Positions 26,945 to 35,064 are shown, counted from the first letter of the stretch. The stretch is DNA of 56,708 nucleotides from Sphaerisporangium rufum (GCF_016863395.1 NZ_BOOU01000042.1:1-56708), one strand, 5' to 3'. The notes: generated by a model not told the origin, from the sequence alone. Translations and numbers: made by a program.

Positions 26945-27928
26945 TCACCGGCACTCCTGGGGGGTGACCCCGGCGGGCAGCCATCCGGCGGGCAGGCCGT
27001 CCGGCGGCCGCCGGTCGCGGATCCGGTAGCCGTACTGGACCATGAGCGGCCAGGCCAGTGCGGTGACCAGCCACCGGTGCGGCCGGGACAGCCGCTCGCA
27101 CCCCGCCTCGTCCCGGCCCAGCGCCAGCGGCCCGGCCCGGAACCGGATCGGATCACCCGCACAGGTGTGCGCGACCGACAGGTCGGCGGCGCCCGGGCGC
27201 AGGAACGCCAGCGCCTCGGCCTCGTGCTCCCGGCACAGCCCGAGCCGGACCAGCAGCGCGGACAGCACCGCGACCGGGTCGGCCACCAGGTCTTCGTAAC
27301 GCACCCGGATGACCGTACCGCCCCGGCGGGCGAGCAGCTCGAAGGCGAGGTTCTGCACCATCCAGTGGGCGGTGGTCCGCCACGGCCGCCGGCTCGCCCG
27401 GCCCGGATCGGGCATGCGGTCCGTCCGGCGCCGCCAGGAGTGCGCCACCGCGCGCGGATCGCGCACCACGTGCACCACGCTGAGATCGACCACCGGCGAG
27501 GTGCGCAGGCAGAAGGCCAGCGAGGCATGCCTGCTCGAATCGACGACCACCGGAGCGCCGGCCACCTCCGCCGCCGCCTCGTACACCCGGGTGTAGGCCC
27601 GGGTGTAGCCGCTGAGCCCGGCCCGCGCCCCCCGGGCGGCCAGTGCCGGAATGTGCCGGGTGCGGTCGAGCCGGCGGCGCAACGTCAGCACCCGGTCGGC
27701 CAGCCCGGTGGACCAGCCGCCGAACGCGCGGACCCCCACCCGCCGCCAGAACGGACAACTCGTGAAGCGCTCGCCGCATCCGCAGAGCTCCCGCGCGGCG
27801 ACCCCCCGTTCCCACAGATGCACGACCTCGCCCAGCGCGGCGACACCCGGAACCTCGCCGAGCAGCCGCTCGAGCAGGGCCGTGCCGCTGCGGCCCAGCC
27901 CACCTATGAAGATCAGACGCACGGCCAT
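26945..27928 (-). CDS. PAPS-dependent sulfotransferase
   Basis: A 327-residue cytoplasmic enzyme that moves sulfate from PAPS to an acceptor hydroxyl. The 5'-phosphosulfate loop is IGGLGRSGTALLERLL (8-23), and the 3'-phosphate motif is VVRDPRAVAHSW (154-165). Cys residues in CGCGERFTSCPFW (49-61) are characteristic of this bacterial sulfotransferase group. The acceptor is unknown; the window's glycan-type genes suggest a surface sugar polymer or glycolipid. The ATG at 27926-27928 follows GGGGGGT at about eight bases; a longer frame to 28000 would cross the promoter and dyad at 27959-27978. PAPS would come from CysDN and the APS kinase, and the PAP product would be cleared by CysQ. Confidence 0.85.
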   Translation of the reverse strand: MAVRLIFIGGLGRSGTALLERLLGEVPGVAALGEVVHLWERGVAARELCGCGERFTSCPFWRRVGVRAFGGWSTGLADRVLTLRRRLDRTRHIPALAARGARAGLSGYTRAYTRVYEAAAEVAGAPVVVDSSRHASLAFCLRTSPVVDLSVVHVVRDPRAVAHSWRRRTDRMPDPGRASRRPWRTTAHWMVQNLAFELLARRGGTVIRVRYEDLVADPVAVLSALLVRLGLCREHEAEALAFLRPGAADLSVAHTCAGDPIRFRAGPLALGRDEAGCERLSRPHRWLVTALAWPLMVQYGYRIRDRRPPDGLPAGWLPAGVTPQECR

Positions 27929-27958
27929 CGGCAGGACCCCCCGAGGGATGGCGGTCAA

Positions 27959-27978
27959 CACGTAACGTGCAGATATTA
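27959..27978 (-). promoter_or_regulatory. Sulfotransferase -10 box and start-site dyad
   Basis: On the minus strand TAATAT (27978-27973) is a strong -10 box in an AT-rich pocket. A perfect dyad CACGT-A-ACGTG (27959-27969) falls where transcription would start, which suits a repressor site. No good -35 box is visible. Confidence 0.45.
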
Positions 27979-28154
27979 TCGCGCTGCGTAATCGAAACAC
28001 CGGTGAAAAGTAAAGGATCTACGCCGGATGTCCCACTCCGGCCCGCGCCGGCGGCCGGACGCGTGCCGACGGCATTCGGACCACCGGACACCCGGGTCAC
28101 CGGTGTCCGGTGCGGCCGCCGGACGGGCGGCCGCCCGATCCGGGCCACCGCGGA

Positions 28155-28799
28155 TCAGGGTTCCACGGGATCCGGCTGCACCGCACCGATCGGCATGGCC
28201 CCGTCCGGCAGTTCCGGCTGATCACCGGCCCGCAGGCCGTCCAGCATGATCTCCACGACCCGCCGGACCGCCCGCTCGTCCGGCGCCGCCCCCGGCAGTT
28301 GGACATGCATCGTCATCATCAGCGCGATGTCGCCGGGCTCGACGTCCGGGCGCAGCGCGCCGTCCTGATGGGCGTGCCGGATCATCCGCTCGACCAGGAC
28401 GATGATCCGCTGCCGGATCTCCCGCAACTCCGGCGCGGCCCGCATGGCGGCGTGCAGCCGCGGCTCGATCACCGACTGCAGGGCGCCCAGCCGCAGTTCG
28501 AGCGCGCCGCGCAGGAAGCGGCGCAGCGCGTGCCAGGCGTCCGGCTCCTCCCGCCAGGCCGACTCGGCCAGCTCCGCCAGGCGTTCCAGCATCGCCAGAC
28601 CGGCCGCGTGGATGAGAGCGTTCCGGTCCGGGAAGCGGCGGTACAGCGTGCCGATGCCCACCCCGGCCCGGCGGGCGATCTCCTCCAGCGGCACATCGGC
28701 GCCGTCGCGCAGGAACAGCTGCTGCGCGGCCTCGATGATCAGCTGCCGGTTGCGCCGGGCGTCCGCCCGCAGCTCCGCGTCTCCCGCCCTGCCCGCCAC
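28155..28799 (-). CDS. TetR family transcriptional regulator
   Basis: A protein of about 214 residues with an N-terminal TetR helix-turn-helix (RQLIIEAAQQLFLRDGADVPLEEIARRAGVGIGTLYRRFPDRNAL) and an all-helical ligand-binding part. It is divergent from a flavin monooxygenase gene, and the gap contains a long dyad, so it most likely represses that gene and itself. I prefer the GTG at 28797-28799 because GAGG lies seven bases upstream; a TTG at 28817 is possible but overlaps the dyad arm. The inducer may be a substrate of the monooxygenase; this is inference from common TetR arrangements. Confidence 0.85.
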   Translation of the reverse strand: MAGRAGDAELRADARRNRQLIIEAAQQLFLRDGADVPLEEIARRAGVGIGTLYRRFPDRNALIHAAGLAMLERLAELAESAWREEPDAWHALRRFLRGALELRLGALQSVIEPRLHAAMRAAPELREIRQRIIVLVERMIRHAHQDGALRPDVEPGDIALMMTMHVQLPGAAPDERAVRRVVEIMLDGLRAGDQPELPDGAMPIGAVQPDPVEP

Positions 28800-28814
28800 G
28801 CTCGACCTCTTCGA

Positions 28815-28879
28815 CAACTGGACGATTCTCCTCCGGTTAGGTTACCGTAACGGCTAACCGGAGGATTTTCCTCCAGTTG
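28815..28879. promoter_or_regulatory. Large nested dyad between tetR and the monooxygenase gene
   Basis: Around one centre near 28847 are two nested inverted repeats: TCCTCCGGTTAG (28829-28840) with CTAACCGGAGGA (28854-28865), and CAACTGGA (28815-28822) with TCCAGTTG (28872-28879). A smaller TTACCGTAA lies in the middle. This is the expected kind of site for two TetR dimers. Confidence 0.7.
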
Positions 28880-28907
28880 ACCTGATGTTCGAGGTACAGG
28901 AGCCGCC

Positions 28908-30095
28908 ATGCAGAACCGGACCGTCCTCATCTCCGGCGCCGGCATCGCCGGGCCGACGCTCGCGTACTGGCTGGCCAGGCACGGGTTCCGGCCCACGGTG
29001 ATCGAACGCGCCGCCGGCCTGCGGTCCAGCGGCAACCCGGTCGACGTGCGCGGCGGCGCCGTCACCGTCGTGGAACAGATGGGCGCCATGCCCCGCGTCC
29101 GGGCCGCGGCGACCAAGGTCGCCGCGCTGTCCTTCGTGACCGCCACCGGCCGCCGGGCGGGGCGGATCGCCATGGGAGCCCTGCGGGAAGGTGACGGCGA
29201 GGTCGAGATCCCCCGCGACGACCTGGCCGCCATCCTGTACGAGACGAGCCGCGACCACGCCGAATACGTCTTCGGTGACTCCATCGCCACCCTGGAGCAG
29301 GACGACGCCGGGGTGGACGTCACCTTCGAACGCGCCGCGCCCCGCCGCTTCGACCTCGTCATCGGGGCGGACGGGCTGCATTCGACCGTGCGGCGGCTGG
29401 TGTTCGGGCCGGAGGCGGACTTCGTCCGCCACCGCGGTGTCTACGTGGCGACCGTGCCCATCGACGGCCTCGCCGGTGACGAGCGCGAGGTCGTCATGTA
29501 CAACACCCCGGGCCGCGCGGTGGCCGTGCACCCCGGCCGCGACGGCCACGGTGGCGCCGCCTTCATGTTCCGCGCCCCGGCGGTGCCCGGATTCGACCAC
29601 CGCGACCTGGCACAGCACCGGCGGCTGCTGGCCGCCGCGTACGCCGGCGCCGGCTGGCGGGTCCCGGAGATCCTGGCCCGCGCGCTGGAGAGCGACGAGC
29701 TGTACTTCGACTCGGTGAGCCAGGTCCGGGTGAGCCCCTGGTCACGGGGCCGGGTCGCCCTGCTCGGCGACGCCGCGTCCTGCGTGTCGTTGTTCGGCGA
29801 CGGCTCCACCCTCGCGGTGACCGGCGCCTTCGCGCTGGCCGGCGCGCTCGCCGAGGCGCCCGCCGACCACCGGGCCGCGTTCGGCCGGTACGAGGCCGGG
29901 CACCGGGTGCTGACCGACGCCAAGCAGCGGGCCATGCCGATGACCGCCGCGCTGCTCATCCCGGCGAGCCGGCCCGGCATCGCGGTCCGCAACCTGGCCA
30001 CCCGCCTCGTCCCGGTCCTCGGCGCCGCCGCCCGGCTGCGCCGGCCCCGGACCACCGTCCCGGCGGCCCGGGGGCACGGCGCAGCGCCACGGTGA
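28908..30095 (+). CDS. FAD-dependent monooxygenase
   Basis: A 395-residue flavoprotein of the PHBH/TetX-like group A monooxygenases. It has the N-terminal FAD motif VLISGAGIAGPTLAYWLARHG (6-26), the RGGAVTVVEQMG region, the middle DLVIGADGLHSTVRR motif (DG box) and the second FAD motif GRVALLGDAASCVSLFGDGSTLAV (about 283-306). It uses NAD(P)H and oxygen to hydroxylate an aromatic or polyketide-like compound. AGGAG lies six bases before the ATG. Control by the divergent TetR protein is probable. Antibiotic inactivation is one possibility, as in TetX, but no sequence feature proves it. Confidence 0.88.
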   Translation: MQNRTVLISGAGIAGPTLAYWLARHGFRPTVIERAAGLRSSGNPVDVRGGAVTVVEQMGAMPRVRAAATKVAALSFVTATGRRAGRIAMGALREGDGEVEIPRDDLAAILYETSRDHAEYVFGDSIATLEQDDAGVDVTFERAAPRRFDLVIGADGLHSTVRRLVFGPEADFVRHRGVYVATVPIDGLAGDEREVVMYNTPGRAVAVHPGRDGHGGAAFMFRAPAVPGFDHRDLAQHRRLLAAAYAGAGWRVPEILARALESDELYFDSVSQVRVSPWSRGRVALLGDAASCVSLFGDGSTLAVTGAFALAGALAEAPADHRAAFGRYEAGHRVLTDAKQRAMPMTAALLIPASRPGIAVRNLATRLVPVLGAAARLRRPRTTVPAARGHGAAPR

Positions 30096-30151
30096 CCGAC
30101 GACCCGACGACCGACATCCCGTGACCGGCGGCCCGGTGACCGGCCGGGCGC

Positions 30152-30574
30152 TCAGCCCGATTCGCTGCGGCGCTTCAGGCCGGCGACCTCCATCTCCATG
30201 TAGCGCCGGGTGAGCCGGCCGATGAACAGCCGGACCAGCGGCGCCAGCGGGCCCCGATGCTCGATCGTCAGCACCGCAGCGGTCCGGCCGTCGCCCTGGG
30301 GCGTGAGCCGGTGGCCGCCCACGGTGACCACTCCCGGGTTCTTCGACACCCAGTCGAACCGGATGCCCGGCTCCAGCTCGGTGACCGTCCAGGTCGCCGG
30401 CCGCAGCTTCGGCTGGGTCACCGCCGCCCGGCTGCCGACGGTCAGCGGGCCGCCGTCCAGCCGCCGCGCGGAGGTCACCGACTCCGACCACTCCGGCCAG
30501 CGGTCGATGTCCGACAGCACCGACCACACCCGCTCCGCACCCGCCTCGATGACGGTGGAGGCCTCGTACGACAT
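30152..30574 (-). CDS. SRPBCC (START/Bet v1-like) family protein
   Basis: A 140-residue protein with the polyketide cyclase/SRPBCC layout: YEASTVIEAGAERVWSVLSDIDRWPEWSESV at the N-terminus, a middle of beta strands (WTVTELEPGIRFDWVSKNPG) and a C-terminal helix ending RYMEMEVAGLKRRSESG. The fold binds small hydrophobic ligands; the function is unknown. GGAGA lies five bases before the ATG at 30574. It is convergent with the flavin monooxygenase, which could share a substrate, but the opposite orientation gives no operon support. Confidence 0.8.
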   Translation of the reverse strand: MSYEASTVIEAGAERVWSVLSDIDRWPEWSESVTSARRLDGGPLTVGSRAAVTQPKLRPATWTVTELEPGIRFDWVSKNPGVVTVGGHRLTPQGDGRTAAVLTIEHRGPLAPLVRLFIGRLTRRYMEMEVAGLKRRSESG

Positions 30575-30791
30575 GATCTCTCCATATCCACCCCCGGACC
30601 CGCAGAACATTACTCCGGGTGCCACCGGAACAGATCACCGGGCCACAGATCCACCGCCCCGGGCGGTGCCGGACGCACCGTCTGGTGCGAGGTCGGACAG
30701 CACCCCCAGGCGACGGCGCATTCCCCGGCGCCCTCCGCCCTGATCACCCCGGCCGACGGCGGGGATTTTGCCAACTACATAACGTAGCGAT

Positions 30792-30812
30792 GTGAATACT
30801 AATAGTGTTCAC
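30792..30812. promoter_or_regulatory. Dyad and -10 box at the Rpn-like gene start
   Basis: GTGAATAC (30792-30799) and GTGTTCAC (30805-30812) form an inverted repeat with one mismatch. The -10 box TAGTGT (30803-30808) lies inside it, seven bases before the ATG at 30816. A protein bound to the dyad would block this leaderless promoter. Confidence 0.5.
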
Positions 30813-30815
30813 ATC

Positions 30816-31709
30816 ATGCCTAAGCGTGATCACCAGATCTGGCTTGAACTGATCAAGGAACGACCATCTCTGGCCGTCGATCTGCTCAGCTGCGTCAAGC
30901 CTGGCGCCGTCCCCGCCTTCACCGAGGCTCGTGTGGAGTCGGCCGACCTCACCCAGCACCAACCCACCGAATACCGCGCCGACACCGTGGTCGGCCTCCG
31001 CGCCGGCGGCAAGCCCGCGATGGCCCTCATCGTGGAGGTCCAGCTCGGCAGGGACGACGGGAAGCGCTGGAGCTGGCCGGTCTACCTGGCCGGCCTGCGC
31101 GCCCGGCTTAAATGCCCGGTCACCCTGCTCGTCATCAGCCCCAAGCCGGCCGTCGCCCGGTGGTGTGCCCATCCCCTCGTCCTCGGCCACCCCGGTCTGG
31201 TGCTCAAACCCTTGGTCCTCGGTCCCGCACAGATACCGAAGATCATCGATGCGGCCCAGGCGCAAGACAACCTAGAACTGGCCGTACTGTCGGCGATCAC
31301 CCACGGCGCCGGTGACGACGGCGAAAAGGTGCTGGCCGCGATGCTCAACGGGCTCGAACACGCCGAGCTCGACCAGGCGGAAAGATATATTGATGAGGTC
31401 ATGGCGATGCTTCCAGCAGCGGCCGGACAGATCCTGGAGGCGATGATGCGCACCGGTACCCGCGAGTACAAGAGCGACTACGCCCGCCGCTACTTCGGCC
31501 AGGGCAGAGCCGAAGGACTGGCCGAAGGGCTGGCCGAAGGGCTGGCCGAAGGCGAGGCAAGGATGCTGCTGCTCGTACTGGACGGCCGGGGCATCGCCGT
31601 ACCCGACGACATCCGAGCCCGCATCCTTGAGTGCACCGACCGCGAAAAGATCGAGAGCTGGGGCCGCCGCGCGGCCACGATCGGCACGATCGACGAACTG
31701 TTCGGCTAG
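30816..31709 (+). CDS. Rpn-like PD-(D/E)xK nuclease family protein
   Basis: A 297-residue protein. The N-terminal half (about 10-130) has the restriction-endonuclease-like core with YRADTVVG (Asp56) and ALIVEVQLG (Glu74 and Gln76, an E-x-Q variant of the catalytic site). The middle is helical, and the tail has the GRAEGLAEGLAEGLAEG repeat (a 12-base DNA repeat) typical of Rpn/transposase-like proteins of this kind, followed by a Glu/Arg-rich end. Rpn proteins in E. coli nick DNA and promote recombination or defend against phage. The DNA around its start is AT-rich compared with the neighbours, which may indicate transfer. No partner gene is seen. The family call is by eye. Confidence 0.6.
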   Translation: MPKRDHQIWLELIKERPSLAVDLLSCVKPGAVPAFTEARVESADLTQHQPTEYRADTVVGLRAGGKPAMALIVEVQLGRDDGKRWSWPVYLAGLRARLKCPVTLLVISPKPAVARWCAHPLVLGHPGLVLKPLVLGPAQIPKIIDAAQAQDNLELAVLSAITHGAGDDGEKVLAAMLNGLEHAELDQAERYIDEVMAMLPAAAGQILEAMMRTGTREYKSDYARRYFGQGRAEGLAEGLAEGLAEGEARMLLLVLDGRGIAVPDDIRARILECTDREKIESWGRRAATIGTIDELFG

Positions 31710-31782
31710 GGCGTCGGGCACGGCCGCCGGGCGACGGATCCGGACGGGACGCGTCCGGATCCGCGGCGGCAAGGCCGAAGAG

Positions 31783-32898
31783 CTAGTCCTTCGCCAGGGT
31801 GGCGAAGAGGCGGTCCGCCTCCGGTTGCTTCCACTGGGGGAGGTTCCGGTCGTTCACGTACGGCTCCCACGGCACGTCGACGAACCGGATGTCGGGCCCG
31901 GCCGATCCCAGTGCCTGCGCCATGGACGTCATCGTGGCCACGTCCAGTTCCCGGTCCGTCGTGATCGACCGGCTGACCGCCTCCAGCAGCCTGGCCAGTC
32001 TGGCGGGGTCGTCCAGCACGCTCTCGGCGGTGGCCTTGCGCAGCAGTTCGAGCAGCAGCGCCGCCTGCCGCCTGGTCCGGGCCAGGTCGGAGCCGTCGCC
32101 GGCGGCCCGGCTGCGGACGTAGCCGAGCGCCTGCGCACCATCGAGCACCGACGTCCCGGCGGGCAGCCGGAGCTTCGCCTTGGGGTCGTCGATGGCCGCG
32201 GGCAGCTTGACCGAAACTCCGCCCATCGCATCCACGATGGCGGCGAACCCGGAGTAACCGACCTCGACGGCATGGTCGACATGTAGCCCGGTGAGGGATT
32301 CGACCGTCTTCCACACGCACTCCAGACCGCCGATGTCCAGCGTCCGGTTGATCATGTCCAGCCGCGGCGCCGTCCCCCCGGTCGCGGCCGGGCATGAGGG
32401 GATGCGGACGACCGAGCGTCGCGGGATGGTGATCACCATCGTCCGCCGCGGATCGGCCGCGAGGTGGAGGAGCATGATGGCGTCCGCCCTCACTCCGAGC
32501 CCCGATTGCGGCGACGGTCGATCCGACGCCACCAGCAGGACGTTCGTGCTCGTCCCCTGCTTGGCGGGCCGATCCCAGGACGGGCCGGCGACCACCCGCG
32601 CGGCGGGTACCGAGCCGCGGACCAGCATGGCGGGCACGACGGCGATGGCGACGGTGACCGCGGCGACCGCCGCGGCGGCGGCGGCCCACGCCCACCGCCG
32701 CCGCCGAACCGGCAGCCCACCTCCAGCGGACCTGCCGGCCCGGGTGGTGCGCGGCAGGCGGGCCCGTCGCCCGGAGTGATCAGGACCGCTCCCGGCCATG
32801 GACATGGCGAGCAACCGGTCCCGCTGCCGCGCCAGCAGGTCGGCGGGTTCGTGCTCCAGATCACGGCCGAGGTCACGAAGCATCTTGAGGTCGTCCAC
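31783..32898 (-). CDS. LCP (LytR-CpsA-Psr) family membrane protein paired with a sigma factor
   Basis: A 371-residue type II membrane protein. A 65-residue cytoplasmic end (MDDLKMLRDLGRDLEHEPADLLARQRDRLL) precedes one membrane helix (69-93) and an extracytoplasmic LCP domain with VRADAIMLLHL, TMVITIPRRSVV, GYSGFAAIVDAMGGVSVKLP, LDGAQALGYVRSR and DLARTRRQ. LCP enzymes attach anionic glycopolymers to peptidoglycan. The usual Asp of the I-P-R-D motif reads Arg here. The GTG start follows the sigma factor stop by two bases, with GAGGAG upstream. Its N-terminus resembles that of membrane proteins paired with SigE-type sigma factors, so it may also tether the sigma factor. That double role is inference. 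Confidence 0.82.
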   Translation of the reverse strand: MDDLKMLRDLGRDLEHEPADLLARQRDRLLAMSMAGSGPDHSGRRARLPRTTRAGRSAGGGLPVRRRRWAWAAAAAAVAAVTVAIAVVPAMLVRGSVPAARVVAGPSWDRPAKQGTSTNVLLVASDRPSPQSGLGVRADAIMLLHLAADPRRTMVITIPRRSVVRIPSCPAATGGTAPRLDMINRTLDIGGLECVWKTVESLTGLHVDHAVEVGYSGFAAIVDAMGGVSVKLPAAIDDPKAKLRLPAGTSVLDGAQALGYVRSRAAGDGSDLARTRRQAALLLELLRKATAESVLDDPARLARLLEAVSRSITTDRELDVATMTSMAQALGSAGPDIRFVDVPWEPYVNDRNLPQWKQPEADRLFATLAKD

Positions 32899-32900
32899 CG

Positions 32901-33494
32901 CTACTCCTCGTCCCGGGTCGGGTCGATGTCGCCGAGGGCCGCGCGCACCTTGCGCCTGGCCCGGTTGAGCCGTGACTTCACCGTGCCGACCGGTATGCCG
33001 GCGGCCTCCGCCACCTCCTCGTAGGAGAGATCGCCCCAGGCGAGCAGCAGCAGGACGTCCCGGTCTCCCTTGCCGAGCCCGGCGAGCGCCGCCGCCAGCC
33101 GCGCCTTCGACGCCGCGGCGCTCACCCCGGCCGCCACCCGGTCGGCCACCGGTTCGGTGTCGGGCGACATCGGCAGCCGGGACAGCGCCCGGTACCGGGC
33201 CGCCTCGGAGCGGTGATGCCGGGCGATCAGCTTGGTCACGATGCCGAAGAGCCAGGGCCGGGCGTCCGGCCGGCCGAGGTCGTACCGGTCGCGGCGGGCG
33301 AAGGCGACCATGAACGTCTCACCGACGAGATCCTCGGCCACCTCCGGCCCGAGCCGGCGGGAGACGTAGCGGTAGAGCATCGCTGAGTAACGGTCGAACA
33401 GCACCGCGAACGTCTCCGGCCGGGTCCTGGACTCGGCGATCAACTCCGCGTCCAGGCCGGGTGCGGTCGGCGGAGCGGTCATCTTCGACACCAT
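32901..33494 (-). CDS. ECF-type RNA polymerase sigma factor
   Basis: A sigma factor of about 197 residues. Region 2 is FDRYSAMLYRYVSRRLGPEVAEDLVGETFMVAFARRDRY with RPWLFGIVTKLIARHHR; region 4 is LAGLGKGDRDVLLLLAWGDLSYEEVAEAAGIPVGTVKSRLNRARRKV. It is the first gene of a two-gene unit with the LCP protein, two bases apart. The start is uncertain: ATG at 33494 or at 33482, neither with a good Shine-Dalgarno. The pairing suggests it controls surface or wall genes, possibly its own operon; no target promoter was identified. Confidence 0.88.
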   Translation of the reverse strand: MVSKMTAPPTAPGLDAELIAESRTRPETFAVLFDRYSAMLYRYVSRRLGPEVAEDLVGETFMVAFARRDRYDLGRPDARPWLFGIVTKLIARHHRSEAARYRALSRLPMSPDTEPVADRVAAGVSAAASKARLAAALAGLGKGDRDVLLLLAWGDLSYEEVAEAAGIPVGTVKSRLNRARRKVRAALGDIDPTRDEE

Positions 33495-33699
33495 GGCATC
33501 GAGCCGGCCTTTCGTGGGGAGATCAGATCCGTCCCCACGTCTCTCCACATCCCCCGCCCTCGGTTCACGCTCGCGTCACCGGGTGCATGGTGGCGGGCGA
33601 CGAACGCAGAACGGGGTTCAGCGACCGGTCAGCAGCGTGGCGAAGAGATGACCTGGCGTGCTCGGTGATCGGGCTGAACGTGACTCCGGGTCGATGCCG

Positions 33700-33738
33700 G
33701 CCCGCGCGCCCGGAGGCATCGTCCGATGCGCGCGGGCG
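33700..33738 (-). terminator. Hairpin after cysN
   Basis: Nested arms GCCCGCGCGC/GCGCGCGGGC and GCATCG/CGATGC with a two-base loop lie 11 bases beyond the cysN stop codon. This is a likely terminator for the cys operon, without a T run. Confidence 0.5.
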
Positions 33739-33748
33739 GGCGGGCCGG

Positions 33749-35011
33749 TCAGCGGGCGTCGGTGATCATGCCGGCGCCGACGGTGCCGTTGGTGGACTCG
33801 TCGATCAGGATGAACCCGCCGGTGAGCCGGTTGCGGGCGTAGTCGTCCACGAACAGCGGCTGGGTGACCCGCAGCGACACCCGGCCGATCTCGTTCAGGC
33901 CGAGCGACTGGGCCGACTCGTCACGGTGCAGGGTGTTCACGTCGAGCCGGTAGTTGAGGTCGCGGACCATCGCCCGCGCGGTGCGGGTGGTGTGCTTGAT
34001 CACCAGCTTGGTGCGCGGCGCGAGCTTCACGCCGTCCGCCATCCAGCACACCATCGCCTGGAGATCCTGGGCGACCTGCGGCCGGTTGTTCGGCCGGCAG
34101 ATCATGTCGCCGCGGGAGATGTCGATGTCGTCGGCCAGCCGCAGGGTGACCGACATCGGGGGGAACGCCTCCTCCACCGGCCCATTGAAGGTGTCGATCG
34201 CGGCGACCCGGGTGACCAGGCCGGACGGCAGGTGCATGACCTCGTCGCCCGGCTTGATGACGCCGCCCGCCACCTGGCCGGCGTAGCCGCGGTAGTCATG
34301 GAACTCGTGGTCGGTGGCCCGCTGCGGCCGGATGACGTACTGCACCGGGAATCGCACGTCGACCAGGTTGCGGTCGGAGGCGATGTGCACGTTCTCCAGG
34401 TGGTGCAGCAGCGAGGTGCCGTTGTACCAGGGCATGTTCTCCGACCGGGACACGACGTTGTCGCCGTGCAGCGCGGAGATGGGGATGAAGGTCAGGTCGG
34501 CGATGTTGAGCTTGGCGGCGAACGCGGTGAACTCCTCGCGGATCTCCTCGAACCGCTCGGCCGAGTAATCGACCAGGTCCATCTTGTTCACCGCGAGCAC
34601 CAGGTGCGGCACCCGCAGCAGCGAGGTGAGGAAGGCGTGCCGGCGGGACTGCTCCAGCACGCCCTTGCGCGCGTCGATCAGCACGATGGCCAGGTCGGCG
34701 GTGGACGCGCCGGTGACCATGTTCCGGGTGTACTGGATGTGCCCGGGGGTGTCGGCGATGATGAACTTGCGGCGCGGGGTGGCGAAGTAGCGGTAGGCGA
34801 CGTCGATGGTGATGCCCTGCTCGCGTTCGGCGCGCAGGCCGTCGGTGAGCAGCGACAGGTCGGTGTACTCGGTGCCCCGGTCGCGGCTGGTGCGCTCGAC
34901 GGCCTCGAGCTGGTCCTCGAAGATGGCCTTGGAGTCGAACAGCAGGCGCCCGATGAGCGTGGACTTGCCGTCGTCGACCGAGCCCGCCGTGGCGAAACGC
35001 AGGATGTCCAT
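33749..35011 (-). CDS. cysN: Sulfate adenylyltransferase subunit 1 (GTPase)
   Basis: A 420-residue GTP-driven subunit of ATP sulfurylase, which with CysD makes APS from ATP and sulfate. GTPase motifs: GSVDDGKST (10-18), DTPGH in IIADTPGHIQYTRNMVTGAS (near 83-100) and NKMDL (near 138). Domains 2 and 3 follow as in elongation factor Tu-like proteins. The length is that of a CysN without a fused APS kinase, in keeping with the separate kinase at 20.6 kb. It ends the operon sugar transferase - cysQ - cysD - mini-ORF - cysN. The ATG overlaps the stop of the mini-ORF as TGATG and has GGAGA nine bases upstream. Confidence 0.95.
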   Translation of the reverse strand: MDILRFATAGSVDDGKSTLIGRLLFDSKAIFEDQLEAVERTSRDRGTEYTDLSLLTDGLRAEREQGITIDVAYRYFATPRRKFIIADTPGHIQYTRNMVTGASTADLAIVLIDARKGVLEQSRRHAFLTSLLRVPHLVLAVNKMDLVDYSAERFEEIREEFTAFAAKLNIADLTFIPISALHGDNVVSRSENMPWYNGTSLLHHLENVHIASDRNLVDVRFPVQYVIRPQRATDHEFHDYRGYAGQVAGGVIKPGDEVMHLPSGLVTRVAAIDTFNGPVEEAFPPMSVTLRLADDIDISRGDMICRPNNRPQVAQDLQAMVCWMADGVKLAPRTKLVIKHTTRTARAMVRDLNYRLDVNTLHRDESAQSLGLNEIGRVSLRVTQPLFVDDYARNRLTGGFILIDESTNGTVGAGMITDAR

Positions 35012-35064
35012 CAGAACCGGTCTCCAGAGGTCGCAGGGGTGAAGGGGCGGGGCGCGGTCATCAT
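35011..35064 (-). CDS. 17-codon mini-ORF bridging cysD and cysN
   Basis: A small frame (MMTAPRPFTPATSGDRF) begins with an ATG that overlaps the cysD stop as TGATG and ends in a TGA that overlaps the cysN start as TGATG. Both junctions suit translational re-initiation. It could couple cysN translation to cysD, or be the remnant of an N-terminal extension of CysN lost by a frameshift. No protein product is proven. Confidence 0.35.
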   Translation of the reverse strand: MMTAPRPFTPATSGDRF

